Shown in pieces: positions 12,460 to 23,743 of a stretch of DNA of 64,000 nt. How positions within the stretch are numbered: the first letter of the stretch is position 1; every line of letters starts with the position of its first letter. The notes under the pieces were generated by a model. That model was not told the DNA's origin, did no database searches, and saw nothing but the letters and a program-made list of their open reading frames with translations. A program made the position numbers and the translations under genes. Origin of the DNA: Apostichopus japonicus (lineage: Eukaryota; Echinodermata; Holothuroidea; Aspidochirotida; Stichopodidae); contig NC_092572.1 in the NCBI RefSeq assembly GCF_037975245.1, forward strand, positions 5,543,001 through 5,607,000. Reading direction: 5' to 3'.

Positions 12460-15014
12460 CTACAATTCAACTTCATCATCAAACATTTCATGTTCAGCAG
12501 GAAGATTAACTTCATGGTAAATGTCCTCATCAGAATAACAAGAGGAGTCATCTGAAGAATCTTCCCACACATTGGGGGATCAAATGTTTCAGCTACACTG
12601 GCAGCAGGTGTTGTGCTTGGCAGTGTAGTTATTTCTGTACCATTTTCTGGTACTGATAGGTTTTTGCAATTCTTGCAGAGGCAAAAGAGCGAACACATTC
12701 TGCCTTCTTTCTTGCATTTGCACCAATTCTGTGAACAACCTTTCTTGCACTTACACCCTTGCCTCAGCATCTTTTGGTTACTGTCCACCTTTTTAATGTT
12801 TTCTTCAGTGTCCCATACAACACTGATTGATCCATCTTTCACAGACCAACCGTATAAAGTAAAATCAGGAACAGCAACATCGTGTGCACAAGCCTGAGCC
12901 CACAGCTGGGCTACCCAACAACACCTCTGCCAATGAAGCTTCAACGCTGAAAATGAAGGCATCCACTCTGATTCATCTGATATACGATGAAAATGTCCCT
13001 CTCGTATGGCATCAAGAAACAATACATGATTTGTAAGGACATCATTAGAGGAGCTACCTACATGGCTCAATAATTCAGATGGACTCTCTTCAGCAAAGGC
13101 ACTACAGTATTTTCTGAAGTATACAGAACCAATTAATCTACAATATGCTAGGAGTCCTTTTTCCCAAGTAGAAACTCCACAATCATTAAGTTTACCATCA
13201 CTTTCAATACCTGTTATAAACTCACAGTCTCTAAAAAATACTTCCAAGAAACCTTTTTTGGAATGGCCTTTGAAGAAAGATGTGAAATCACATCCACTAC
13301 ATATATACAAAACCTGGACAAATGATGGTATGAGAGAAAGATTATCCATACCAATCTTTTGAAGCTGCAAGTCATTTTCTAGGTTTTTTAGAAAAGTGTT
13401 CATATTTAGGAACAGATCATCTCCTTTGGCAGCCCTTAATTGCACCCAAATGTTTTTCCTCCCAAAATTAGGCATGTGTGGTAAACCAACATGGAAAGTG
13501 TCTCTATCAGGGGAGTATATAATGATATGATTGCAAGTTGTGACTTTGGCATGCAACCAAACACGTGAATCCCCTTCCTCATGATTGGACATATACTCTG
13601 GGACCTCAGTTATATCTGTATGTAAATATTGGGTACAATACGCTTTGTCTCTCCTCTCTCCATCAAATCCACCAGCAGTAATAAGCTTACCTACAGCAAG
13701 ACTGTTACAAGAATGCAATCGCAACAGCTCTACAGATAAAAAATTTACAAGAAGACGCTTGTGACTACGCACAGATAGAAATTTTTTCCAACTATTATTT
13801 GTTGGGCATGGAGTGTCAGGACACAATTCAGTATATGAAGACTCATCCACATCGTGGTTTCGTCGTGCCCTTTCAATGTCTTTTGTACTGAGGCCATGTC
13901 TATGGGGATGATCAAATACTATATGGATTTCACTGGCTTTAAAATGCTGGAATGATTTTTGAACCCAACGTCTGTACAAAAAACTTGCATACTCACCAAA
14001 AGTACCATGAACCCTTAGGGGGGGACAGTTAATCAAAAACATCCCTTCAACTATGTAACAAGTATTTGCTTCAGTGCCTGCAGATGTGATAGTTGTGCTG
14101 AATGATAGTGGGTATCTCTTCTGAAACTCATTAGCTGAGCTTGCCTTTGAAGCTTTAATGGGTAACTGGTCAGGAGTACAAATTGCACGAGGAAGACACA
14201 AAAACTGCAGAAGGTTTTGGACTGGTTGATTAGACGATTTTGAAAAGGCAATTTGCCTACGAAGGGATGCAATTTGCATTCTTTGATCCTTAAGCTCTAA
14301 TTTTTGCTTGTACACAGTCTTCTTCTTCAAGGAAAAGGTCTTTAAATTCCTTCTTGAACGTTTGGGTGGTTTTTGTCCTGATGTATTGAGAACAACGCAA
14401 CTAATGAAAGCATTCAAATCTGCCTCACCCTTTTCATAAAATGTCTTCAAGTCATTAGACACGGCAGTAGTAGCAACTTCTCCTGTAAAAATATGGCAAA
14501 CACTATCTGGTGTAGTTGTTGCACGAAACAAGTTTGATTCATTTTTCAATTTTTCAATGTAAAGTTTGACATTGTCTTCAGTTAGTTTGAATGAAGAATC
14601 AGAGTCGTTTTCATCCATACGGTCTTTTGACATGGTCACTTCAGATTTGAATGTTTTCATTAGTTGCGCTCTATATGGAAGGTAGTGGACAAGACGGGAT
14701 AGACTTCCCATACCAGTGGTAGTCATGGACATCTTTACCTCTTTATTAATTAACATTTCATGGGCTTCGTCGAAAGCAACACAACACCCATTCCTACCTG
14801 TGACACTTACAGAAAAAGCACCCTTTTGAAAATATTGAAGAATGTCCGGTGGGTATTGTTTCATAGCTGCCATGTGAAATGGAACTAGTTTTAGGTATGT
14901 GGGGCGATCCATGGCATGAAATATTGGAGTTAAGTTTCTCACAGAAATATTCCTTAAATCAAATTGTCTCAGCCTCATGGCAAGGAACAAAGTAACATAA
15001 TGTGACATATCCAA
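12411..15014 (-). CDS. Academ-like gene, C-terminal segment (XPG/FEN-like nuclease and CXC domain)
   Basis: 867 codons open. Residues near 470-500 carry EEGDSRVWLHA followed by IIIYSPDRDTFHVGLP, and later LYICSGCDFTSFFKGH; acidic residues in this order resemble the metal-binding sites of XPG/FEN1/Asteroid-type nucleases. Near 745-775 lies a CXC cluster with spacing C-x-C-x3-C-x4-C-x-C-x6-C-x3-C-x-C-x2-C, as in tesmin/TSO1-type DNA-binding domains. After the CXC the frame turns basic and hydrophobic, but the neighbouring frame gives a Ser/Asp/Glu-rich tail ending at a TAG at 12460-12462. So one C has probably been lost at 12,574-12,578, and the stop at 12411 is not the original one. Confidence 0.65.
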   Translation of the reverse strand: MDMSHYVTLFLAMRLRQFDLRNISVRNLTPIFHAMDRPTYLKLVPFHMAAMKQYPPDILQYFQKGAFSVSVTGRNGCCVAFDEAHEMLINKEVKMSMTTTGMGSLSRLVHYLPYRAQLMKTFKSEVTMSKDRMDENDSDSSFKLTEDNVKLYIEKLKNESNLFRATTTPDSVCHIFTGEVATTAVSNDLKTFYEKGEADLNAFISCVVLNTSGQKPPKRSRRNLKTFSLKKKTVYKQKLELKDQRMQIASLRRQIAFSKSSNQPVQNLLQFLCLPRAICTPDQLPIKASKASSANEFQKRYPLSFSTTITSAGTEANTCYIVEGMFLINCPPLRVHGTFGEYASFLYRRWVQKSFQHFKASEIHIVFDHPHRHGLSTKDIERARRNHDVDESSYTELCPDTPCPTNNSWKKFLSVRSHKRLLVNFLSVELLRLHSCNSLAVGKLITAGGFDGERRDKAYCTQYLHTDITEVPEYMSNHEEGDSRVWLHAKVTTCNHIIIYSPDRDTFHVGLPHMPNFGRKNIWVQLRAAKGDDLFLNMNTFLKNLENDLQLQKIGMDNLSLIPSFVQVLYICSGCDFTSFFKGHSKKGFLEVFFRDCEFITGIESDGKLNDCGVSTWEKGLLAYCRLIGSVYFRKYCSAFAEESPSELLSHVGSSSNDVLTNHVLFLDAIREGHFHRISDESEWMPSFSALKLHWQRCCWVAQLWAQACAHDVAVPDFTLYGWSVKDGSISVVWDTEENIKKVDSNQKMLRQGCKCKKGCSQNWCKCKKEGRMCSLFCLCKNCKNLSVPENGTEITTLPSTTPAASVAETFDPPMCGKILQMTPLVILMRTFTMKLIFLLNMKCLMMKLNCSHDHLPLFFSFNRFLW

Positions 15015-17669
15015 TCATGCCAAAATTGTGAAGTAGCATCAGCTTGTCCCTTAATCTCAAAAAATTTCATGAATGAAGATATAACAGGTGACAGTGCATT
15101 AAGCTCGCTACTCAGGTTTGTGAAAATATTTGAACCTTCTGATCTGATTTTTTGGACGACACATGAATACAAATGTTTCAAAGATAAGTTGGCTTCTTCA
15201 TTACTGTTGACATTTTGTGAACAGAACATTGCAATTTGCTCCCTATACAGTGCTTCCCATGACTGCATCAGAAAGATGTGTGTTTTCCTGAAACCAGAAG
15301 CAGATGCAACAGCCACATGTGTTGCACCTTTATGGAGTACACTTAATAATTGTCTGAGACCTGCATCAAGATATATTTTCATAAGGGGGGCTTGAATATT
15401 CTTAAGCAAATGCCACTCTCCCAAGTAAGGTAGTAACCAGTTTAAGTCCTCACCATACACTCTCTTAGCTTCAAGCAAATATTCATAAGTTTTGGCATCA
15501 CCAGCTACAACTAGATGGCTGATATGCTTACCTATTCCATGTTTTTCATGAAGGATGTCTAGAACATGCCGAATTGTCTCAGCATTATCAGCTGGTTCAG
15601 CCAAAATACTTGTAAAATGTACTTGTGACTGCTGCGTCTCAGATGGAAAAAACTGGCCTACAGCTGCTTTTAAGTCCGGGAGAGTAACTTTCATGTTTTC
15701 ATTGAAACAAACAAACTTTGTGAACATATACAAAAATACTTTCTGTTTCATTTCACACAGCACATGTTTCTCTGACTCTGATGGATGAAATGAATTAATA
15801 GTTAAGGTCTGAGGAACACGAGAATACAGGGTTGCTGGAGGGGGGTGATGAGGAAGGTGAGATGATCCTTTATGGTAATCATGTAAAGTTAGTGGATCAA
15901 TTAGTCTTGAACCCCAAGGAACAGATGCATTAGTCGGAGTGGATGATTGGGTGTCCTTGAATGTTGCAAATGGCTCAACTGCTTGAACTGATGTACCATG
16001 GAAACCCCTGTCTTGATTTGTTGCACTAACTGCGGCAAAACTAGAGCTCCTGTCAATGTTGTCAACAGATGCAATTACAAAGTTTTTTGAAAGAAGAAAG
16101 GGCTTTTTGGACATTTCTTCCAGTGCAACAGAGGTCTGAAACCTTTGGTAGGTAGACTTACTCACAGTTATACCAAATGCAGACAACATCTGAAATAATG
16201 TTGATGATGATGATGAAAATCTATCTACTATATCAGCTATAGCGATGTGAACAGGAGTATAACATTGGTCGTTAGCAGTGTTAAGATATGTTAAACAAAT
16301 GAAAAGGCGCCTCAGTGTTTTTTTATGATGTACAGTCTCTGATGGATGTAGCTGATAAAGGTAGTGGTGTTCCCAGCTAAAATCAACCCTCTTAGAAAGC
16401 TCCTTGTTCTCTACAACTGACAGAGTACTACGGAGAACAAAGTTCCACAGAAATGGAGGCAACTTTCCAATTTCTGTCATAGTTGATAAAGCTGCTACAG
16501 AAGAAGAAGTAAGAGTTTCAGAAGAATAAGATTGAGCAGCACATACGATGGAACGCTGCAACTTATCTGCTACTAACCCGCTATAAAAGGCATTTTGTCT
16601 GGAGGTTGCAGCTTCTTCTTCAGATAATTGCATACTGCTTATTTTTCTATTAAGACATTCCTTCTCACGTAAACTTTCAAAATGCAATTTGTGCAAGTTG
16701 GTTACAACATCACTACCATTTCGCCTAATCAGAGTTCCCAGCCTATTTTGACCACTAACATATGTACAAATAAGACTCTCTCCCACTGCTGTTTTGATAA
16801 TTCCAAGCAATTGCAAAGAATTTTTCTTCAGGCATACAGATTTTATGGATTTTGGAACCAAGGCAGCATGATAATCAAATATATCTGAATACTTGTCATA
16901 CAATACCTCTAAAAGGACACTCCTGTCATCCATGAGACAACTACCTAAAAATTGCATAGTGTTAAGTATGGCATGAGTATGAGGATCTTTGAGAGGAATG
17001 CTACTGTGTCCAGTTTGAAAACTTTCAAGGAGAGATGACAGATGTTGTTTGGATGACTTTACTGTGTCCCTGTATTGAGGGCCCTTGCTGTATCGTGTGA
17101 TGGCCTGATAGCAAACATTACATAGCTTGTTGTCATCACCTATGCTAGCACTACTTTGAAGCTGCTCTTGCACAAAAGTGCGAATGACAGATGCATCAGA
17201 GTAGTTTCGCCAAGAATTACAAGGAGAGAGACATAAAGAGCATAGGGTAGTGGTTGTCCTATTCGTGAACATGCAATAATGAGAGTGGCAGAGAAACATG
17301 ACTGGAGTGGTGCATAACTCAATCGCAGCCTTCCTTTCCAAACTAAAAACCATTTCCAAAGTTTCTGGTGGGACTCTTTTATAGGTTTGGTGCACATTAT
17401 GTTGTGAACCACAACCAGGGATCTGACATAAATTGGTGGCAGGACGTTTGCCAGTGGGCAAGTCATGAACCTTTGAATAACGTTTCTGACAACACTGGCA
17501 GACACAGTCTGTCGGAAATATTTCTTTGCCTCAGCTGGATTACAAGTTGTGTATGCTTTGCAGTAGCCTGAGAAATGTGCCAGTACCGAGGTTTGGTTTC
17601 TTTGCAAATTACACATGGACCTGCTTCTCTCTCTGCATGGAGTATTTGGCAGTATGTTTCCTTTGGCAT
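12460..17669 (-). mobile_element. Academ-like transposon gene with three frameshifts (whole locus)
   Basis: Three minus-strand reading frames join end to end into one roughly 1,700-codon protein, interrupted only by single-base shifts near 17,518 (extra base), 15,000 (extra base) and 12,574-12,578 (one C missing in a C run on the coding strand). Order of parts: Cys-rich N-terminus; DUF6589-like core with a DNID motif (about 16,052-16,063), GDAKTY (about 15,500) and GEWHLLKN (about 15,400-15,424); XPG/FEN-like motifs EEGDSR, SPDRD and SGCDF; then a CXC cysteine cluster and an acidic tail. The combination of DDE-type transposase, Cys-rich finger and XPG nuclease is what I remember of Academ elements. 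The ATG at 17669 follows an apparent splice acceptor at 17711-17712. Terminal repeats were not found, so an immobile host relative is possible. Confidence 0.6.
14975..17520 (-). CDS. Academ-like gene, central segment (Cys-rich region and DUF6589-like transposase core)
   Basis: About 840 codons open without a stop. The first 180 residues hold clustered Cys/His motifs (CQIPGC, CHSHYC, CSLCLSPC, CNVC). The second half holds the likely catalytic core: SVDNIDRS, then GFHGTSVQ, then VVAGDAKTYEYLL, then LPYLGEWHLLKN, then FWHDWIC. The D of DNID, the D of GDAKTY and a late E or D are candidates for the metal-binding triad of a DDE nuclease; that is inference. The frame ends at 14975 by a one-base shift: two codons before the stop, the neighbouring frame carries on with well-formed sequence. 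An apparent start at 17461 is TTG, so it is not a credible start; coding continues upstream. Confidence 0.65.
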
Positions 17670-17710
17670 ATTGTAATGAGGTATTTCAGGTCTAAAATGA
17701 ATCAATTGAA
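17463..17710 (-). CDS. Academ-like gene, N-terminal segment (zinc-ribbon part)
   Basis: This frame begins just after a good 3' splice site (pyrimidine-rich tract then TTTCATGCAG, AG at 17711-17712). The first in-exon ATG is at 17669 (start MPKETYCQIL). It contributes a CVIC pair and then reads out of frame after about 17,518, where the next frame supplies CVCQCC and QKRYSKVHD. The two halves together resemble one zinc-binding domain. The frame's nominal end at 17463 is therefore an artefact of the shift. Whether the shift is a real mutation or a consensus error cannot be told from sequence alone. Confidence 0.5.
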
Positions 17711-17997
17711 CTGCATGAAACCAGGTAAAAAACAGTATCAACCAATAGAAAAGTCTACATCGTTTCATGAAGGCTAAATTTTGTGCCATTGAAAAAAAAA
17801 TTACATACTGTACGATTTAAGGAAGTAAAGGTAACTTAAATTGAATGCTAGCTTCTTCTTATGGCAAAGCCCAGGAATGAATTCAACTTAAAGAATATGG
17901 CAGAATTTTAAACAGGAGAGAGAAGCAGGTACAAGAGCAAAATTTATACTGTATAATACTACTTCTTAACGTCTTACATAAAAAAATATGTACTTAC

Positions 17998-18082
17998 AAC
18001 ATTGTCATAGGCCACTGTCCTTCTGCTGCCATGTAGGCCTAGTCTGTAACCTTGGCACTAGCCTATGTTGATTACACCGTGC
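17998..18082 (-). other. Possible small upstream exon (85 bp)
   Basis: On the minus strand TTTGCAG precedes 18082 and GTAAGTA follows 17998, so the interval has both an acceptor and a strong donor. It has stops in the frame needed to join the exon at 17710, so it would be untranslated leader. Prediction only. Confidence 0.3.
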
Positions 18083-19300
18083 CTGCAAATTAATAACGAA
18101 ATAGCACTATACAATCATAATAAAGCCATATTACTGTACATACAGTACCTTTTACTGTTAACTTGAAGATTGCTGGCACTAGCCCCAGTGAATAATGAGA
18201 ATTTCTCCAACCTTGCAAATAATCCACCATATAATTAGTAAATACTGTCTGGAAGCAGACTACAAGTTACTGAACTTCTATTATCATGGAGGGCTCATAT
18301 TAAAAATTGACACACTTAAGGATTTGTTGAAGGAAACCGAAGTCACTCCATTGCATGTGTTTTTATAATATGTACAGTATGCCTAGTTCCTCAGAAATGT
18401 AGTGATCACAATATTTATTTTGTTGTTCCTAGTCCTACACTTCATACAATGGGATATAATTTGTCCACAAAATGTTAGCCTTGTAAAGTTCCCTCATACT
18501 AAAACAATTGACATATTTGTCAAGAAGCTTACTGTTACTAGGCCTACAGTAGTACAAATTCTGAAATGTGATTAACATGCTGTAATTTTCCACCCCACCC
18601 CTGGTGCTAGTTCCCCCTCCCTTTCTAGTTCTACTGCTAAATATCTTGCAAAGTTGGGGTAGAACACTCATTAGGACTAAGTTTCGTACATATAGGCCTA
18701 CAAAGTATAGTATGCCTAGTATTTTTAATACAGGCATGAAGCCTAAGGGGTTGGGAGTCTGTAGTAGTAGGCCTAGGCCTAGTAGCCATTTGAAGTCTTC
18801 ACTAGGCCAGTTACGCCTAAGTTTAGCTCACTACCAGGTCTAGGCCTAAGTCTAGCCATATTTACATTCAGTACAGTTATTGACATGAATTACGATAAAC
18901 TTGAGTCTGATGTCAAACAAGTTTTGTTTATGTGTCTAAATAAGACTAAGAACACAGTCAATGGTTCACACCAATGCATTTCAGTCTAGGCTAAGTTACT
19001 CCAAATCTAACGTTATCGATGTGTACGGACCTACGGTAGGCCTAATCTTGGTTTTGCCATACACATGTGTGTGCTCAACTAGTAGCCTAAGCATATCACT
19101 GTAGTTACACATACAATAACGTTACTGTTAATGGGTGAAAATAGTTGCGTGATGGAAAGTTCGATTTGTATATTTTCTACTTCATGAACATGAACGAAAC
19201 TTTCTTATCATGCGTAATAATTAGTTCCCTACATAGAAAAGTACAATTTACTACATTCTATGTTCTAATACGCAAGCGTCACAGTTCCAAAAATCATCAA
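18083..19300. other. No gene recognised; AGGCCTA-rich
   Basis: Contains many TAGGCCTA words (for example 18,755-18,850) and no plausible coding exon. It may be intronic to the minus-strand gene. Confidence 0.4.
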
Positions 19301-19307
19301 CACTTAC

Positions 19308-19684
19308 CACGATCCGTCTCCAACGTTTTTGACAGCGGCAAGTAAAACCGGGTAAATGAATAATTCATCATATCGTTTGCATTTCTGACGTAGTTCGATG
19401 TAAAGTATACATATTTGGTTGTATCCTTGCTTAATTTGGAACGATTTTATACATGCATGCATATTTCGTGACATAATATTGAGAGAGCCATTCACAGACT
19501 TGGCACGCCTATTTTCGCAGGGTTTCGGTAACAAGCACTTCCGGTCGACGGAGCTCTTGTCAAAAATTTCGCAATAACGGTCATATAGCGAGGTCAGACT
19601 CCCAACTGGCCAAGCCCAGGCACGTACCGGATGCGCAACGATCTTACCGTCACACATACACGCACATTTACACTGAGAGAACAA
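19308..19684 (-). other. Possible first exon ending at a consensus splice donor
   Basis: A 126-codon minus-strand frame runs into GTG|GTAAGTG with the donor GT at 19306-19307. It contains ACTTCCGG at 19537-19544, an ETS-type core promoter word, so the region may be promoter plus leader rather than protein. No protein domain is recognisable, although a Cys-rich start (CKCACMC) is visible. It could feed the exons at 18082 and 17710; this is inference. Confidence 0.3.
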
Positions 19685-19755
19685 CCACTGTATTACGCTA
19701 TATCGCTAGAAATTTCAAGTTTGTTTTACAACATGTTTTAAAATGTCCGAGAGAA

Positions 19756-19968
19756 ATGCCGGTCAGTTGTGTTGTTGGGGGCTGCACAAATGTCATAACC
19801 CATGCAATTAGCCTTCATCGATGGCCGAAGGACGAAACAACACAGCGATTATGACCAAGTTAGTGCACAACACCAGCGCCGATTCACTGGGCCTAGCCAG
19901 TATGCAGCTCCGTATGTAGCGAACACTTCACGAAAGCATACTACGATCCCTCCTTTTTTTATGAATAA
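19756..19968 (+). pseudogene. Frameshifted THAP domain
   Basis: The ATG at 19756 opens a textbook THAP start, MPVSCVVGGCTN, with C-x4-C, followed by SLHRWPKDE. The frame then stops. Continuing in other frames come FTGPSQYAAPY and finally CSEHFTKAYYDPSFF at 19915-19959, the C-x2-H half of the C2CH zinc module, ending at TAA 19966-19968. THAP modules bind DNA and are common at the N-terminus of P-element-type transposases and host factors derived from them. At least two indels break it. It points away from the minus-strand gene. Confidence 0.7.
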
Positions 19969-20247
19969 AACACATGGGCTTTAACGGGTCGACATAAACG
20001 AGTCGTTCTTCTGTCAAGTATTCCACATTAAAAACTCGGAAGACCAGATTGGAGAACAGGAAACCTCCAATGGGCAAGTGGCGATCCTTTCACGTGTATA
20101 TGAATACATAGCCAACACACTGTACATATGGGTTGTAAGTCACCGTAACACAACGCACAATACGGTTTAGGGAGTTCCTTGAATTCCAACAACACATGCA
20201 CAAAATGGACTGGATTTTGTTTTTATGCTTCGTTAATAAATTCTTAC

Positions 20248-20663
20248 CCCGTTGTATGTTCCTTGCAATAGTTCTGAACATGTTTGTTCTTCGATATGTT
20301 GTGGAGCTTCAATTTCGGCTTGTTTAACAGGCTCGAACTGATACGGCTCTAACACCTCAGGTCCACCCTCAACGTTCGGTTCAATATTGGCATGATCATC
20401 GCCTTCACTCTCTGCTTCGAATATGGGAAAGGGCACTCTAATAATAGCCCAATTTCACTGCCTGGTGAAGAACCACTATCACTTTGAACTTTGGTTGCCG
20501 CATTTGGTTCTAAATCTGACATTCCTCGGGAAATTTCGATCTGATTTCGCGCCGACTTGTTATCGATTGTTTTGTGTATTAATGTACACTTGTCGTACTG
20601 CAAGTATGATATGTGTTTGGAGGAATCAGCGAGAGCCGAATCGTGTTCATAACATGACGTCAC
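20248..20663 (-). pseudogene. Acidic N-terminal exon of an unknown gene, one frameshift
   Basis: One minus-strand frame reads MSDLEPNAATKVQSDSGSS and then, after a single shift near 20,425, a second frame continues with FEAESEGDD and EPYQFEPVKQ up to a donor (GGG|GTAAGAA, GT at 20246-20247). Acidic starts followed by a Y-x-FEP motif are familiar to me from invertebrate and fish proteins with a P2RX7-type cysteine domain, but that domain would lie in a later exon and I do not see it here. Identity is tentative; coding nature is more likely than not. Confidence 0.4.
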
Positions 20664-21310
20664 ATGATGTCATGAGATTAGGAAAATTTTCAGCCGAACG
20701 AACTTTTCAAGCCCGAAGAGAGTAAATTAAATCTCAATTTTCAAAGGGAAAAATCAAATTTTTAACTGGCAGAATGGTTGATATGTTCTAGAGAGCATTC
20801 TTAGATGGATCCCAAAAAGACAGGACGTTGACATTTTCGTGTCATGGCCACTTTAAACATTTTCGGTTGTATCGGCAAGTGGTTAACAATAAAGTAACGA
20901 TGCTGTAGTGTATTTATATTCGTTTTTCAGTCTAGGATTTATTGGATTACTTCATGTGTACCGTTGTTTTGAAAATGGTTTGGCCGACGTTTTGAGCTTA
21001 GGTAAAACGATATTTTTGTTGAACGGAAGCCACTCAGCACCAGCATAAGATACAGCGGGAATGGTTGTCCCACGACACTGATGGCCATTATCATCAATAT
21101 GTCTATATTTCTCTTATTTCTTGTTACTGCTCCCAATCCTTCTGCTTAAATTTTTGTTTCAAAAGGTTAGTAAATAGTTGTTGTAAATTGCATGCTTTCG
21201 TCAAAACACGAAGTTAATTCAATATATTTCTTCGCAGCAATTTTGTGTTCAAACTTGTATCACCTTTGACATTGTTCGTAGCAGAATTACTACCCTGTGC
21301 TGATAGTTTA
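20664..21310. other. No gene recognised
   Basis: Non-coding, AT-rich; possibly the outer part of the pogo-like element whose right end is at 21763. I could not locate a matching left end. Confidence 0.4.
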
Positions 21311-21763
21311 TTCCGTCCGGATTATCTGACTGATTCAGACGATTTGCGAGCTGATATTAGAACTGCCTCTTAAATCGCTTTTGAATAGAAACATAGTTTA
21401 GCTTTAAGCGTCCGGATTATCGGACACATGACGCTTTTCTGAAATGAAAGGGTTCTTGCCTCTGCAATCCTTACTGTTTTTTTACTTTGAGTCAGGCTAA
21501 AAACGTCCGGATTATCGGACAGAATCGGACATATCACCGTTGTAACTTCTATTGTAACAAACTGAGAAGATCGATTTAATCTGGTGTGAAAAAAGTAGGC
21601 AGTAAACGGCATGTTCCGTCCGGATTAAAAGTGAATATTGTTAGAGTGAAATGTACAAAAGCGTCCGACCGTCCGGAGGTGTCAGAAAACGTCCTAAAGT
21701 GTCTGGAAAAGTCTGAAAACGTCGTGTCCGGACGGTCGTGTCAACCTCGATGGAACACCACTG
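21311..21763. mobile_element. Right part of a second pogo-like element
   Basis: Its end at 21740-21763, followed by TA, reads CAGTGGTGTTCCATCGAGG on the minus strand, closely matching the ends of the 2531-5881 element. Inside, the palindrome GTCCGGATTATCGGAC or a close variant recurs near 21314, 21409, 21505 and 21616, and CGTCCG-type words follow. No left end or transposase is visible. Confidence 0.5.
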
Positions 21764-21765
21764 TA

Positions 21766-23740
21766 CTTTGTGAATGCACTTATACACAAAATATAGGACA
21801 GAAATGCTCAGTGCCTTAACTTCGCTGTTTTCAGGGGCGGCCGGGCCCGCCCCTCCTTTTTACCACCCTGCCATTTCAACCCATTTCTACCCCCAGCCCC
21901 CTCCTTTATCCGCCCTGCTACCTCCCTACTCGCCAACTCTGTAGTAGCTTCATGCTTTGACCTTGCAGCGATTCCAACAACCAACTCTTCAAAAATTCCA
22001 GTACCTGCAGTGTGCATATCTCTCGCTGTATTCCAGATCACTGTACTACTGCATGTACAGTACATGCCTGTTCGAGCTTCATTTTCAACTACACATGCGC
22101 AAATCCTTAAAATCTGATCCAAAATTTACAGTATCCTGGGCTCTTTGCAAGGAATCATCTATACGAAAATTACAGTCTATGTGAATAGTTTTCTATGCAA
22201 TGTAGATTTAAAAAAAATCACAATGTTCTAAAGTACAGTAGTTCTAACAGGAATGTTGCGCCTAAATAACATTTACTGAAGCATGTGGTTAATTGGACTG
22301 GGAAAAATTTTTGCAACAGAAACTACTGATGGTGAGAATGCACATTTTACAATAGCAACTCTTAATGCAGAGAGAAGAAACATACTGTCAGCTGAAATAT
22401 CCTGTTCAGGATCAGAGATGTTAGCTTCCCACAAAATTCATAGATTGTCTCCACTCATTAACATTTTCTGATCAAAACAATGATTCAAATATTACGTGAT
22501 AGTCTCAGAAACAATGCAAGTGCATCTTCGTTGACAAAATGTATACGTAATGTATGTGACAAGGCCCTAACGTTATAACATTGGAGTGCATACACATGAT
22601 AGCCTATACAGCAAACTTCACTACATCTCTACACAGGGGAAAGTAAAGTCATTGTTGTTAAACAACATACTCGGTGTTCATTGAGCACTATAGGTGCAAG
22701 AATATTCACAGACAATGGATGGGGACTATTAACCAATCAAATCACTGGAATTTTGGAAAAGCATCATTGTCTATATTTAGCATGAAAATCATGAAAATCT
22801 CCGTAATAATGGGGTGTTGTTAACCCTGTACCTTGCAGTTGATTGTTATGATATATATATTTATTTTCAAACAAATTCAATGATCTGTAGGAGTAGGAGA
22901 ACTTTTGGTTCTTGCAAGAAGAAGTTGTGGTTTTTGAAAAGAAATAATGAATGATGTTATGTTTTCCGTTGACCTAGTTGTGTGTATACTTGGGGTTTGT
23001 TTCTCAAAAACAAAGTTTGTGTCCGAGGGACGCAAGAAATTTGCAGATTTTGCATCCCTGGTCAAAACATTGCGTCCCGGACACATAATCTTGCATTCGT
23101 AACAATGCTGCATTAGCCACAAGTAAATGCTGCATTATTGTGTACAGCTGTCAACAATGGAAACTCTGGGTGAAGCCCTGTCACAAATTGATATTTTAGG
23201 GATACCAAGGAGTGCAGCTCTTTTGTGTGTTGTGGAATCCCTGGAAAGGCCTGTGTGATCACATGAGCATGAAGACTAAACAGTATATATTGGTCTGAAA
23301 AATGGGCAAGAAATTACCAAGTGGAATATTGTAGGGTTGTTTGACATTGTCCCTGAACATGATTTTCATCCGAAGCAAAAGATCCTGGTAAATTTGCAAC
23401 CATCTGTTTCTACTTGGAAATCTGGAAAACTTCAGAGTTTTAGCCAATAACTATAAGCATCTCACCTTTAAAACTTGAAACCACCAATAGGATCCAGAGC
23501 AACAGCATCTTGTTCTGCCTGATAAACATTTCTTTCTGTCACAGATAAAAATAAGATCCTCCTGCATGTGATGATTATGATGGTCACTTCTTCAGTAGGT
23601 TTGTCTCTAATCTGTGATAAACAAGAGAGCCAGTTGGGTTTGAGATTCCTTGCCATATAATTTCAAATAACGATCTGATTTATTTAGAGCGAGTGAGTAA
23701 AATTGTCCAAGAATTAAGTGAGAGTAAAAGGCCAGGGTCA
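21766..23740. other. No gene recognised
   Basis: Unassigned sequence. An imperfect inverted repeat around GTGTCCG-GGACGCAA lies at about 23,018-23,090. Short frames lack domains. Confidence 0.5.
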
Positions 23741-23743
23741 AGC

